Origin: Rhynchopus sp. YZ270_cl-10
Lineage: Eukaryota; Euglenozoa; Diplonemea; Diplonemida; Diplonemidae
Assembly: GCA_964035575.1 (NCBI GenBank)
Contig: OZ037868.1
Coordinates: 124,001-188,000 of the forward strand
DNA length: 64,000 nucleotides
Reading direction: 5' to 3'
Of this stretch, positions 50,305 to 60,109 are shown piece after piece. The position numbers and the translations under genes were made by a program. The notes beneath the pieces were generated by a model. That model saw nothing but the letters and a program-made list of their open reading frames with translations, did not search any database and was not told the origin of the DNA. Numbering within the stretch: the first letter of the stretch is position 1; each line of letters begins with the position of its first letter.

Positions 50305-50397
50305 CTGGGCGTGAAATAAAGTCATTTTATTTTCACGCCCAGGTTTTTACAGTGCAAAATACACTGTGAAAATAAAATAACTTTATTTCACGCCCAG
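50305..50397. repeat. Foldback repeat beginning CTGGGCGTGAAATAAAG
   Basis: CTGGGCGTGAAATAAAG and ATTTTATTTTCAC on the left pair with their complements ending at 50397; the left arm has a short extra piece. A further partial copy follows at 50399-50416. Confidence 0.7.
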
Positions 50398-50469
50398 CCT
50401 GGGCGTGAAATAAGGAAAAACCTGAAAAAAACTCCACGGCTATTTTTTCCACTGAAACTTTATAGCAGT

Positions 50470-50478
50470 TAAATAAAA
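50470..50478. repeat. 9-bp target duplication TAAATAAAA, left
   Basis: Matches 52629-52637 exactly and abuts the long terminal inverted repeat. Confidence 0.75.
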
Positions 50479-52628
50479 GGGGTAATTATCATAACACCCA
50501 CGTTACTAATACCCATTTACGATAATACCCACTGGGTATTATCGTAAACTTTTTGGGTATTAGTTTTGGGTATTATCGTAAACTTTTTGGGTATTACCCA
50601 GGTTGGGTAGTACCCAGGCACCCAGGCACCCAGGTACCCAGGCACCCAGGCACCCAGGTACCCAGGTACCCAGGTACCCAGGTACCCAGGTACCCAGGTA
50701 CCCAGGTACCCAGGTACCCAGGTACCCAGGTACCCAGGTACCCAGGTACCCAGGTACCCAGGTACCCAGGTACCCAGGTACCCAGGTACCCAGGTACCCA
50801 GGTACCCAGGTACCCAGGTACCCAGGTACCCAGGTACCCAGGTACCCAGGTACCCAGGTACCCAGGTACCCAGGTACCCAGGTACCCAGGTACCCAGGTA
50901 CCCAGGTACCCAGGTACCCAGGTACCCAGGTACCCAGGTACCCAGGTACCCAGGTACCCAGGTACCCAGGTACCCAGGTACCCAGGTACCCAGGTACCCA
51001 GGTCCAGGAACAGGTACCCAGGAACAGGAAAAAAGTCGTGAAAGAGCAACCACAGCTCCACATGACAAACACAAAAGTGTCCAGTCACATGGGGCATTCA
51101 TGCACTGAGGAGATAATGATCCAACAATTTACAAGAAAGATTACTTAACCTACTGCTGGAAATTGCCAGGTCGTAGTAACACACAAAGTGTGCCTCCGTT
51201 CGGGAAGACCGGATATTCTAGAGACCAAAAAGGCCTCAAGAATATCTTCCGGTAGTCAAGGTAGAACCGAGTGAACGGCCCAAGACCCCCGTGGAGAAGT
51301 TAAATGTTGTAATGCTATCAAGTAGAAACTGCGAACACTGTCTTACCCTCCTCAATGCATGGTGGAAGATGTCTTACACAACCAATATCCTGTACCCAGG
51401 TACCCATATTCCCAGACCCACGCAGTACCACGTCGCAGTACTACGCAAAATTTACCACCAGACCCTGTCTTCGTGCACCTTAAGTACAACGCCGCAGACA
51501 GGCCAAACATGCGTTGGACTCAGAGGAATGCCTGCTCATGAGAACCAACTCCCAGCAACAAGGGGCGCCTTTTGGCGGGCGTTGTTGAGGGTGTTTGGGG
51601 TGCAAAGTTTTCCACAATTTTGATGCGCGGGTACAGAAGTGTTGTCTTGTTCTTTCATCTCTAGGAATGTAAATGTCAATCGCGTTTAACTACCACTAGG
51701 GCTTGTTCAGTGAACCCACAAGGGGTCGAAGGGGGTTGGTTATCCCATATCTATCAAAGGTTGTGTCGACCAGGCGAAACCACTATGTTACGCTGTACGT
51801 TGTTAAATCCGAAGAAATAACACTTTAGCAGCCGCAGGAAGTTTGCTAAAAAGAGTGCCTCACGCTACACAAACCACCACCCGCGATTGACTTAGATGTT
51901 ATAACAAAGAGAATTCAGAACAAAACAACACCCTGCCCCATACACACTAAATTGTCATGCTTCAAGAACATGCCTGGGCCAAAATTACTATGACGAAAAG
52001 GCAACAAGACCACCCACAAGGAGTGTGAATTGTGCACTGGTTTTCTGGGGGAACGCAATATTTTCTTGTGTCTAGTCCTCCGCGAGCAGAGGACAGACTT
52101 TCCGGAAGGTTGCCAAAGTCGAATTTCTTGCACTAGCTATGCTCCCTGGGTTAATGGCTATAGCAGTGACTGACTAAATGTTCCCACCCAGGTCTTCGTA
52201 TGTTGAGGTGTAGAATGTCGGAGACGGAGAAGCGCAATCGCTGATGCAGTTCAGATTTCGCGATCCTGTGATGAGTGTAAATGTGGGTGTAATTAAGTTA
52301 TGTCGCTTGGAGAAAGATTAATTGTTAATTGTCAAGAAAAATGGTTACCCTGAATTTGAGGATGTAAGACAGGGATGCAAAAAGTTGTGTAAAAAAAAAC
52401 CCCCCCCCCCATATATTTAGTGAAAATTGTATTTTCTCTGGGGTCGATGAAACCATACCTTGTCTGCACATTCACCAGCGTGCGAGCGCCTCTGATACCT
52501 TGCGCGAGTAGCCAGCTAAATCACATCGGACCTGGGTACCTGGGTAATACCCAAAAAGTTTATGATAATACCCAGTGGGTATTATCGTAAATGGGTATTA
52601 GTAACGTGGGTGTTATAGTCATTTTCCC
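50479..52628. mobile_element. 2.15-kb element with long TIRs, Mutator-like (MULE) candidate
   Basis: Terminal inverted repeats of about 95-100 bp (50479-50600 and 52527-52628) contain ATAACACCCACGTTACTAAT and CGATAATACCCA blocks; they are flanked by the 9-bp direct repeat TAAATAAAA. Long TIRs with 9-bp duplications are typical of Mutator-like elements. The interior holds an 8-bp satellite beside the left TIR and short coding-like patches (such as DPVFVHLKYNAADRPNMRW near 51460 and KGNKTTHKECELCTGFLGE near 52010), but no recognisable transposase. It is non-autonomous or decayed. Confidence 0.7.
50610..51003. repeat. 8-bp satellite, unit CCCAGGTA, about 49 copies
   Basis: The first few units vary (CCCAGGCA); the rest are uniform. 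It starts exactly where the left TIR of the MULE-like element ends. The right TIR carries one and a half units of the same sequence (ACCCAGGTACCCAGGT in complement), so the array probably grew from TIR sequence. Long open frames through it are artefacts. Confidence 0.95.
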
Positions 52629-52637
52629 TAAATAAAA
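52629..52637. repeat. 9-bp target duplication TAAATAAAA, right
   Basis: Right partner of 50470-50478. Confidence 0.75.
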
Positions 52638-52649
52638 TTGTTAAATAAA

Positions 52650-52670
52650 TATGCCTCTCGTGCACACATG
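52650..52670 (+). repeat. Dispersed hairpin motif, copy 11
   Basis: ATATGCCTCTCGTGCACACA keeps the full CCTCTCGTGC loop with a short ATG/CAT stem. It begins just beyond the target duplication of the 2.15-kb element. Confidence 0.4.
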
Positions 52671-52980
52671 GAACAAAAAATGAAGCGATCTCTGTATTGT
52701 TTGCGTCAGAGTTATCACCAGAGTGCGGTGGGTCTCTGTACACAACATACTCACCTTTTGACCTATTTGAACAAAAAAGACTGTGATAAACACCTCAAAA
52801 AAAAAAAATGGGTCAAAAAATAAGATGCCAAAGTAAAAGGAAAGGAGAGGTTAGTTAGTGGTGACACGAACAAGGGGGTGGGGTCGGGGGGGGGGGGGAA
52901 GAACGGAAGTATAGTGAGAGCACCACCTACAATGGAGGTGCCTAACTGGAAGAAAAAAAAGGTAGAGTTGAAATACAAAA

Positions 52981-53063
52981 GCCCTCTCGTGAACAGTGTA
53001 CCTTTGGTATAATGACCGGATGTACCGGGGGGGTGGACACCTATGCAGTCCTACATCCATTTC
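52981..53063 (+). repeat. Dispersed repeat with CTCGTG and CCGGGGGGGTGGAC, copy 2
   Basis: Partner of 42033-42116, with the same order of blocks and a longer G run. Confidence 0.5.
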
Positions 53064-53191
53064 AAAAAAAACGAAGCACAACGAAATAGAACAAACACCC
53101 ATTTTATGGAATCAGAGACGACAAAATGCTATGCACCTGGTCTATATCGGGAATACTCTTGAGAAGCAGGGCAGTGCATTGAAAACACCAC

Positions 53192-56100
53192 TTACACAAT
53201 CACGATGCCCCGTGCACCATTATTAGAACCTCTACCCAGACTTCCCTGTCTCATGATGCCACTGCGGGATGGGGGTACATCCGCTGTGGGCGGCACACTG
53301 CCGCGTGTCGACACAAACGATGGCACAGCGTTGTGCGTCGATGCGAGCAGCGGGCTCAGACTGCCACCACCTCCTCCTCCTCCTCCTCCCCCTTCTGTCC
53401 GCACCGCCACAGAACCACTTCCGACCGTTGTAGTAGGGACCACCGGGGCACCCCCTTCACGGTCCAGCGAAAACTCGAGCAGACTAGGTTGTGACAGAGG
53501 TGTGCCCGGTTCGTTCAGTGTTTCTTCGTCTATAACGTTGTGGCTGTCCTCCCAGAGGGTTTGGGCTCTCTGGAGGATGTCTCTTTGAAGGTTGGTACGT
53601 CTTTTGGAGAGAAGGATGTAGAGTTCGGAGACAATGTCGAGAAGCACCTTGAGGAGAACAATCACGATACATGCGGTCAGAAGGTTGGACGCGATGCCGA
53701 AGGTCCAGAAGGTTTCGTCATTGTGGTAGTACCCTGTGGCCATGAGCACCATGGCGACGAATTGAAGGCCAAGGAGTGTGACGTCGAAGGCGGCGTCACG
53801 GTGTCGTGCGTGCGGCCACACAACGCTCTCCATGAGGAGCAGCATGAGGTAGACGACAGCCGCAGCGAGCTTGACGTGCCCGCACCCCACAGAGCTGTCT
53901 GTCTTTGCACTCTGGATCGCGCTCAACGCAAAGCTTGCGCAGAACTCCACAACAGAGTACCAAACGCGGTCCTGCTTGTAGGTGCGTGTGATGGAGGCGT
54001 AGCGTTGGACCCACATCGTGCCGGGAAGGGAGTTCACCCATTCGCCGCTGCCGATGAGGAATGTGAGTGCCGGGTGGGTGCGGTTGGTGGCCTGTGCATA
54101 GACAGCGAGGCGGGGCACGTCGCGCACCACAATGCGGAACAGCATCCAAGGAATGCATGCACACACAACAAGGACAGTAATGCCCAGAAGGAAGAGGCGG
54201 GTCGTCGCGCCGCTGATCACCAAGGTCATCCCAGCCAGTGTCATCCCCTGGTAAAAAAACTGAAAGATGAAGAGCGGTGCAGAAGGCATGCGCAGAAAGC
54301 CTTGTGTGTCAAGCCCTTCGAAGAACGCAGGCGCGCATTTGCTCCCAACACGCATCACAAACTGCATCGCCACAAAGGAGAGCAGGCCAAAGCCGAAGGT
54401 GATGGCAGTGTTGCCCACCACTGCCCCCGCAGCCTCGCTCCCGTCGATGACAAGCCCGGTGGGGTGCAGCGGGCTGGGGAACTTCCCATTGCACCCGGCA
54501 CTCATCATTGCAACACGCATAGCAGCGCCCGCACCTCCGCCTGCAACAGCAGCCGCACTTACAGCAGCCACAGTGGCACCGGTGTCGATGCGCTCAGAGG
54601 CATCGATCACGGGCGGTGCATGCGTGGGTTCGGCAGTGGGCTCGGAAGTGGGATCGGCTGCGCCTAGCGGGACGCCAGTGGGGGCAAGTGTTGCTGGCTC
54701 TGTGGTGACGACTGCAGTCGGTGCTGCCGTTGTTGCTGTTGGCTCTGCCGTCGGTGGTGCTGTTGGTGCGGGTGTCGGCACAAATGTTGGAATGGACGTC
54801 GGTACAGCTGTAGGTACAGCAGTCGGGGTGGCTGTTGGGGTTGCAGTTGGCACAGATGTAGGGATGGCTGTTGGTGCAGCAGTTGGAACGGCTGTCGGGA
54901 CTGCTGTTGGGACTGCAGTCGGGATGGCTGTTGGTTCAGCGGTTGGCACAGCGGTAGGGATGGCGGTCGGAGTGGTTGTTGGTTCTGCAGTCGGGGAGAA
55001 GGTCGGAACAGCTGTTGGCACAGTTGTTGGAACAGCAGTCGGGATGGCTGTGGGGACGGCTGTTGGAGCAGCTGTCGGGATTGCGGTTGGTACAGCTGTT
55101 GGTATAGCTGTAGGGATGGCTGTGGGTTCGGCAGTTGGAATGGCAGTCGGGACTGCTGTGGGGATTGCAGTCGGGATGGCTGTTGGCACAGCGGTTGGAA
55201 TTGCCGTCGGGATTGCAGTTGGAATAGCTGTCGGGACGGCTGTTGGTTCAGCAGTCGGGATAGCTGTCGGGACTGCTGTGGGGATGGCTGTTGGAATTGC
55301 CGTCGGGATTGCGGTTGGTACAGCTGTTGGAATAGCTGTAGGGATGGCTGTGGGTTCAGCAGTCGGAATGGCAGTCGGGACTGCTGTGGGGATTGCAGTC
55401 GGGATGGCTGTCGGCACAGCAGTCGGAATTGCCGTCGGGATTGCAGTTGGAATAGCTGTCGGGATGGCTGTTGGTTCAGCAGTTGGCACAGCGGTTGGGA
55501 CAGCTGTTGGGATGGCTGTCGGGATGGCTGTCGGTGCAGGAGTTGGAACAGCAGTTGGCTCAGCTGTGTCTGGTGCATCTGTTGGTTCTATAAACTCGCC
55601 CCAGGTGACTTTTATTTGCCATGACTCCTCGTCGGTGTCTACTGTGGCACCTGCGGTGACCTCAAGGCTGGGACGTTTGACCCACCCCTGCTTCAAGCCC
55701 ACACCGTTGTGATAGTAGAGGCGGTTGATGTCCCACCCATCCGTGCTGCTTGCGTGCACAGTCACGCTCGCAACGTCGCTTGGGGAGAACTCGCAGAACT
55801 GCACTGAGTACGTCATATGCGACCCTACCCGCGGCTCCTTTGCGCTTGTCGTGCAGGTACGGCTGTTTGTGGCAGTGATCTCGATGAGGAAGGTGGCGGC
55901 ACTGCTCGAGGCTTGCAGCTCGTCTGTCCAGATCTCGACAGTGATGGGCTCCACCCTTGAGTACTCGACAAGGGCATATTCTGGGTACGCGGGGTCGTTG
56001 TCAACCCAGTGCGCGAAGGAGTAGCCGGCAGACTTCACGACCCAGCTGGCCCAGCGGAAGGCTGTCATGCCTTCGAGCACCGTCTCCTCGTACACAGAGA

Positions 56101-57127
56101 TGAAGGAGCAGTACCAGGCGTCTGTGCCTGTGGACGTGAGCTGGAGGACATCGACTGTGTTGAGCGCGAAGGGGCAGTCATTGTCGAGGTAGACGATACT
56201 GCCTGTAATCGGTGCTGTGCGGACGCCCATATCACAGGTGGCACCGCTCTTGGCAACGAGCTTCACGGGGAAGGAGGATACCGACGATGAACCTAGGAGG
56301 GAGCCGGTCGCGATCTCGACACGCCCTTTGATGGCAACTGGCGCCGGTGGTGGGGTGAACACCGTGGCCGCATCCACAAGCCACGTCACCGCCGTGTCCC
56401 CCACCGTCGCCCCAATCGCCCCCGCCACCTCCGGCCCCACCAACGCATCCTCTGCGTGGAAAAGGATCTTCACGTTGTTCACCACCCAGGCATCCGTACC
56501 CGGCGCAGACAGCGAGGTGATGCGCAGTCCCCCCACATCGCTCCCACCATACCCACACGTTGCAACCATCGACACGGCCTGACCAAAGGGCACGCCGTGC
56601 ACTGTCCCTAGGTGGCACACCTCTGCACTACGCGACAAAAAATCTAATGAAAAGTCCGACGTGGTTTCGTCACCTGCATTGTAATCGGTGATGACGTGCG
56701 CCTCGAGGACGTACTTCCTGTAGAAGTCCACCTGCTTGTACTCCGGGTAGGTAGCAGAGTCGAGCACCCAGGCGCAGTCAGCACCGTGCAGGGCAGGCGC
56801 TGCCCAGGTCACGTAGGTCACGGTTTCGGCGACTTCCAGGGTAGAGATGAACCACCCATCTGTGCCCTGTGCATCGATGCGTACGTAGCGCGCGTCAGCC
56901 ATGTCAAATGCACACCCATTTGCCACCACAATCACCTCCCCCAGCGTCCCCGGTGTCACACTCCCCGCCACACAGTCCACACCCGCATTGGACTGCACCA
57001 CCACCGGGTACGTCAACGCTGAGCTCTGGTCTGTCGCCCCTCCGGTACTAATTCTGATGCTCCCTGCCCCAGCATCCACACTGCACACAAAGCACACAGC
57101 CAGCACCACGGAGACACTGCACTTCAT
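53192..57127 (-). CDS. Surface protein: PLAT-like domains, mucin-like stalk, seven membrane segments
   Basis: 1311 residues, intact. MKCSVSVVLAVCFVCSVDA is a signal peptide. Residues of about 20-515 hold four similar beta-sandwich units of about 125 residues, each opening like GSIRISTGG or KGRVEIATG and containing TDGW or TDAW near the end; this looks like PLAT/LH2. Residues of about 515-840 are a PTA(I/V/E) stalk, a likely O-glycosylated mucin-like region encoded by 12-bp repeats. Residues of about 865-1190 have seven hydrophobic helices, starting AITFGFGLLSFVAMQFVMRV and ending LLTACIVIVLLKVLLDIV. A cytosolic tail with a Gly run and basic patches follows. The plan suggests a sensor, adhesin or channel-like receptor with its PLAT-like part outside. 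The family of the 7-TM part is not recognised. Confidence 0.72.
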   Translation of the reverse strand: MKCSVSVVLAVCFVCSVDAGAGSIRISTGGATDQSSALTYPVVVQSNAGVDCVAGSVTPGTLGEVIVVANGCAFDMADARYVRIDAQGTDGWFISTLEVAETVTYVTWAAPALHGADCAWVLDSATYPEYKQVDFYRKYVLEAHVITDYNAGDETTSDFSLDFLSRSAEVCHLGTVHGVPFGQAVSMVATCGYGGSDVGGLRITSLSAPGTDAWVVNNVKILFHAEDALVGPEVAGAIGATVGDTAVTWLVDAATVFTPPPAPVAIKGRVEIATGSLLGSSSVSSFPVKLVAKSGATCDMGVRTAPITGSIVYLDNDCPFALNTVDVLQLTSTGTDAWYCSFISVYEETVLEGMTAFRWASWVVKSAGYSFAHWVDNDPAYPEYALVEYSRVEPITVEIWTDELQASSSAATFLIEITATNSRTCTTSAKEPRVGSHMTYSVQFCEFSPSDVASVTVHASSTDGWDINRLYYHNGVGLKQGWVKRPSLEVTAGATVDTDEESWQIKVTWGEFIEPTDAPDTAEPTAVPTPAPTAIPTAIPTAVPTAVPTAEPTAIPTAIPTAIPTAIPTAVPTAIPTAIPTAVPTAIPTAEPTAIPTAIPTAVPTAIPTAIPTAIPTAVPTAIPTAEPTAVPTAIPTAIPTAIPTAVPTAIPTAIPTAVPTAIPTAEPTAIPTAIPTAVPTAIPTAAPTAVPTAIPTAVPTTVPTAVPTFSPTAEPTTTPTAIPTAVPTAEPTAIPTAVPTAVPTAVPTAAPTAIPTSVPTATPTATPTAVPTAVPTSIPTFVPTPAPTAPPTAEPTATTAAPTAVVTTEPATLAPTGVPLGAADPTSEPTAEPTHAPPVIDASERIDTGATVAAVSAAAVAGGGAGAAMRVAMMSAGCNGKFPSPLHPTGLVIDGSEAAGAVVGNTAITFGFGLLSFVAMQFVMRVGSKCAPAFFEGLDTQGFLRMPSAPLFIFQFFYQGMTLAGMTLVISGATTRLFLLGITVLVVCACIPWMLFRIVVRDVPRLAVYAQATNRTHPALTFLIGSGEWVNSLPGTMWVQRYASITRTYKQDRVWYSVVEFCASFALSAIQSAKTDSSVGCGHVKLAAAVVYLMLLLMESVVWPHARHRDAAFDVTLLGLQFVAMVLMATGYYHNDETFWTFGIASNLLTACIVIVLLKVLLDIVSELYILLSKRRTNLQRDILQRAQTLWEDSHNVIDEETLNEPGTPLSQPSLLEFSLDREGGAPVVPTTTVGSGSVAVRTEGGGGGGGGGGSLSPLLASTHNAVPSFVSTRGSVPPTADVPPSRSGIMRQGSLGRGSNNGARGIVIV

Positions 57128-58663
57128 TGAAACATGCAGCGAAAAAAATTAAAAATAAAAACTGCGAAGTAGGTCTCAGAGAGAAGGAGGGGGTGGAAAT
57201 ACAACCTGTTGTGAAATAAGATAAGGAACAACGTTGAGTAAAAGAAGTGTGTTGCACAGCGAAAAGTCTGAGGCTGTGAGACCTGTTTCATCCAAAAGAA
57301 CCACTGCTATTGCTCGCGTTAGTTTTTTCGTTTCGATCAACTGCCATCCCTATCAGCCCAATAAGCGCAAACTCATGGTGTGAGGTCGAAAATGGAACAA
57401 TATAAATGTCATTCCCTTTCCCACAAATCAAACGTGACGTCCAGCGTTTTTCGGAGTAGCGCAGGACACAGAGGAGTATGGGGGAGAGAGGGAGGGAGGA
57501 AGGGGTACAAAAACTCAAAACTCTTTTTTTTTGTAAACGTTTATTGAAACCTTCCAAAGGGTTCTCCTTTTTTCGCTGATGTAAAAATTCCTGAAGTTAG
57601 GTCCGTGATATATTATTAGTCTGCCTCTGCCCTTATTTTTCCTCCTAAAACAGAGAAAGGTGAGTGAAATAAATTCCCGGAGACGGGTATTTTGACACAT
57701 TTTTTTTCTTCTTCTCACATAATTTTTTTTCTTGAAATCTTGAAAACTTGATTTTAAGTTATTTGTGTCTGAATCTGAATTATTTTGCGGGGCAAAATAG
57801 CTATTATTTGGGGTATAAAAATTTGAGACCCCCTTGTTAAGTGAGACCGATCAACCGTAGGATCCGCCCCACTGTTTTGTTTTGCTTTTTTTTATCCTTC
57901 CCCTTTTTTTTCAACTTTTTTTTACCATTCCTTCTTAGGGAACGGAGCATGTACGGTCCTCGAAGCCCCAAGAAGAATGGAGTCGGTGGGCTAAAAAGGA
58001 AATTACCTTCCTAAACGTGCACACACAACTAGGGAAAAAAAGGGGGAGGTGTCGTCGCTCACCTTGTATCATCATTGAAAAATAGCATTACAATGCCCCT
58101 GAGCTTTTATTTTTTGTTTTTTGTTTTTTGTACCGACCCTCCCCCGTGAAATTGCCCCCCTGGGGGAAAAAGTGAGGGGGGACAATATCTAGTACGTAAT
58201 TCACACCAGACTCCAATGGCTCAAACCGAAATTGTCCCCCCTCTGACCCCTTGAAATTGCCCCCCGCCTTGAAATTGTCCATCGGGGCAAAATACCGGTT
58301 TTTGGGGAGGGACAATTTCACGGGGGAGGGTCGGTAATTTTTTTTTTTTTTTTTGAAAAAGAAAAATATTGATACTGTAGTTATTTAAACGCCCCCATTG
58401 CCTTTTTCATTCAATTTATAAAAATCTAAGTTGAAATGTGCAAAACGCCTCAACAGAAAACACCCGTGGACACACACACTACAAACAAAGAAAAGCTGTA
58501 CTTCAATACTAAAAAAAAATGGTAGCTTTTGATGCAGTCACCGACTAACCCACATACGATGCCAGCCAGCCCCGGATGAAAGCCCAAAATAGAAACATCT
58601 CAGTGTTTTTTAGCTACCCTTTTTTTAAAATACCCACCCCAAAAAAAAAAAAATATTTTATTC
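57128..58663. other. Intergenic DNA
   Basis: AT-rich with T runs. A copy of GGCAAAATAGCTATTATTTGGG at 57791-57832 matches 35090-35125. A 202-bp miniature element lies at 58133-58334. No gene is seen. Confidence 0.5.
58133..58334. mobile_element. TA-flanked miniature inverted-repeat element (202 bp)
   Basis: The ends read TA then CCGACCCTCCCCCGTGAAAT, with an exact 22-bp inverted partner followed by TA. Several GAAATTG-CCCCC blocks repeat inside. It shares the TA-CCG start of the element at 2422, so both may be of one Tc1/mariner-type group. Confidence 0.75.
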
Positions 58664-58738
58664 CTATTTCTCCTCCTCCTCCCCTTCTTCTGCGTCTCCT
58701 TCCTCCCCTGCTTCGTCGTCTGCCGGGGTGCCTGCGGC

Positions 58739-58769
<31 letters not shown>

Positions 58770-60109
58770 TTCTTCTTGTCTGCGTCCACCTCTACAACCA
58801 CAGCCTCCTCGGGCTTAGGGGTCACCACTTCTGCCACTTCCTGTGGATGACGTTCTTTGTGCCATGTGTCTGCTTCTTCTGCGGTCGTATTGCTGACCAA
58901 GGAGAAGAGGGATTCGAACAGCTCAGGTTCCATGAGAGCACGGAGTTGTGTTTCCATGTACGGAACGAGCGCTACCTTGATTAGTGCATCGGGGTCTCCT
59001 TTCTTTGCGGATTTTGGGCTGACCTGTGTATTGTGGATCAGTTTATGCTTTAACGAGAAAGCAACTTCCTTCAGAAGATCCGGGTTGTTCTTGAGAAGCT
59101 CTGTTGTTGCCTCCTGCCCAGCCTTGCAACGTTGCATCTCCACCAAAAGGCACGTAGAGTAGTATTTGCGGCTGGATGCGGGGGGGTAAGGGTTCTTTGG
59201 GTCTGGCGGCTGCTGCTCGAGGTCCTCGACCTGGCGAAGCAGAACCTTCTCGGTGACCACGCTGTTAGCTTCGAATAGATGCTTGGCGTACTTCCGGAGG
59301 ACCTCCACCCCCTCGGTGTCCTTCTGCCGGAAAAACACATAGAGGGTACACCACCCGGTCCTAATCGGGCGGACAATGAACTCCATCGGGTCGATGATAG
59401 TCGCAACCCATTGGAGAGAGTCGAATTCGGTCAAAACCTTTGGCTGTTTTTCGAGAATGCTGTACAAAGCACGGTACGATTTATTCCAAGCATAATGGAA
59501 AAGCATAGACCGGGTGTTCCCACAGGTCAGGTTACCTAAGGTTGGGCCATGCAAAGTGGCGTTCGGGGTGTTAAGGAAGCCTTCAATGAGTTCTGCTCCA
59601 TGGGTAGCGTTGGCAACACAAAAAGCAAGGGTGGTGGGGCCAAGATCGGTTGGGATGTGTGCAGTGCCTGCTTTAGGTATGAGAGACCCCTTGCCGTAGT
59701 GGGTGCAGATGGTGTTCATGTTTTGTGTGGTGAAGCAGTCCAGAAGTGCGGGGTTGCGGAGAACCAGGTTGCGGATCGCAGATGCTCCCTCAGTGTCGCG
59801 CATGAAGCACATCAAAGTAGAAGCACCATCGATGTCATTGAAATACCCCAATGTGTCAACACCTAGACAGTCAGACAGAATCTTTTGCCGCGTAATGTGA
59901 TCCCCAAGGAATCGGCACAGAAGGCGCATCCGCTCCTGGTTGTCCACCATCTGGAACAGAAATGGGACCCCAGCAAATGGCGTCCCAGCAGCCCCGACAG
60001 AGGCCAGAAGCTTTTTCAAGAACTTCTGCGTCTGGAAGAGCGTCTCCAAGTTCTTCGGTGTGAACTCCTTCAGCAGGTTGGCGCCGTACACCGCATATTT
60101 ATCCCCCAT
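58664..60109 (-). CDS. Hypothetical 481-residue protein with Lys-rich and acidic tail
   Basis: Starts MGDKYAVYGANLLKEFTPKN. The body (1-400) is helical, with segments such as DIDGASTLMCFMRDTEGASA and RNLVLRNPALLDCFTTQNMN that suggest short helical repeats (ankyrin/ARM-like), but the repeat is too weak to name. Residues of about 440-481 are a Lys/Arg block followed by Glu/Asp/Ala, a charge-segregated tail often seen in nucleolar or RNA-bound proteins. The start at 60109 is chosen over the longer frame to 60295 because of a pyrimidine tract ending CTCACTCCAG 34 nt upstream and the poor composition of the extension. Function unknown. Confidence 0.65.

Noticed and set aside
50517-51148. Five open frames of 160-194 codons over the CCCAGGTA array
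   Set aside because: Repeat artefacts on both strands of the same array.
53540-54667. Plus-strand frame of 375 codons
   Set aside because: Antisense to the membrane part of the surface protein; His/Glu-rich with no fold-like pattern.
54267-55712. Plus-strand frame of 481 codons rich in Ala, Gly and Val
   Set aside because: Antisense shadow of the PTA-coding minisatellite of the 53192-57127 gene.
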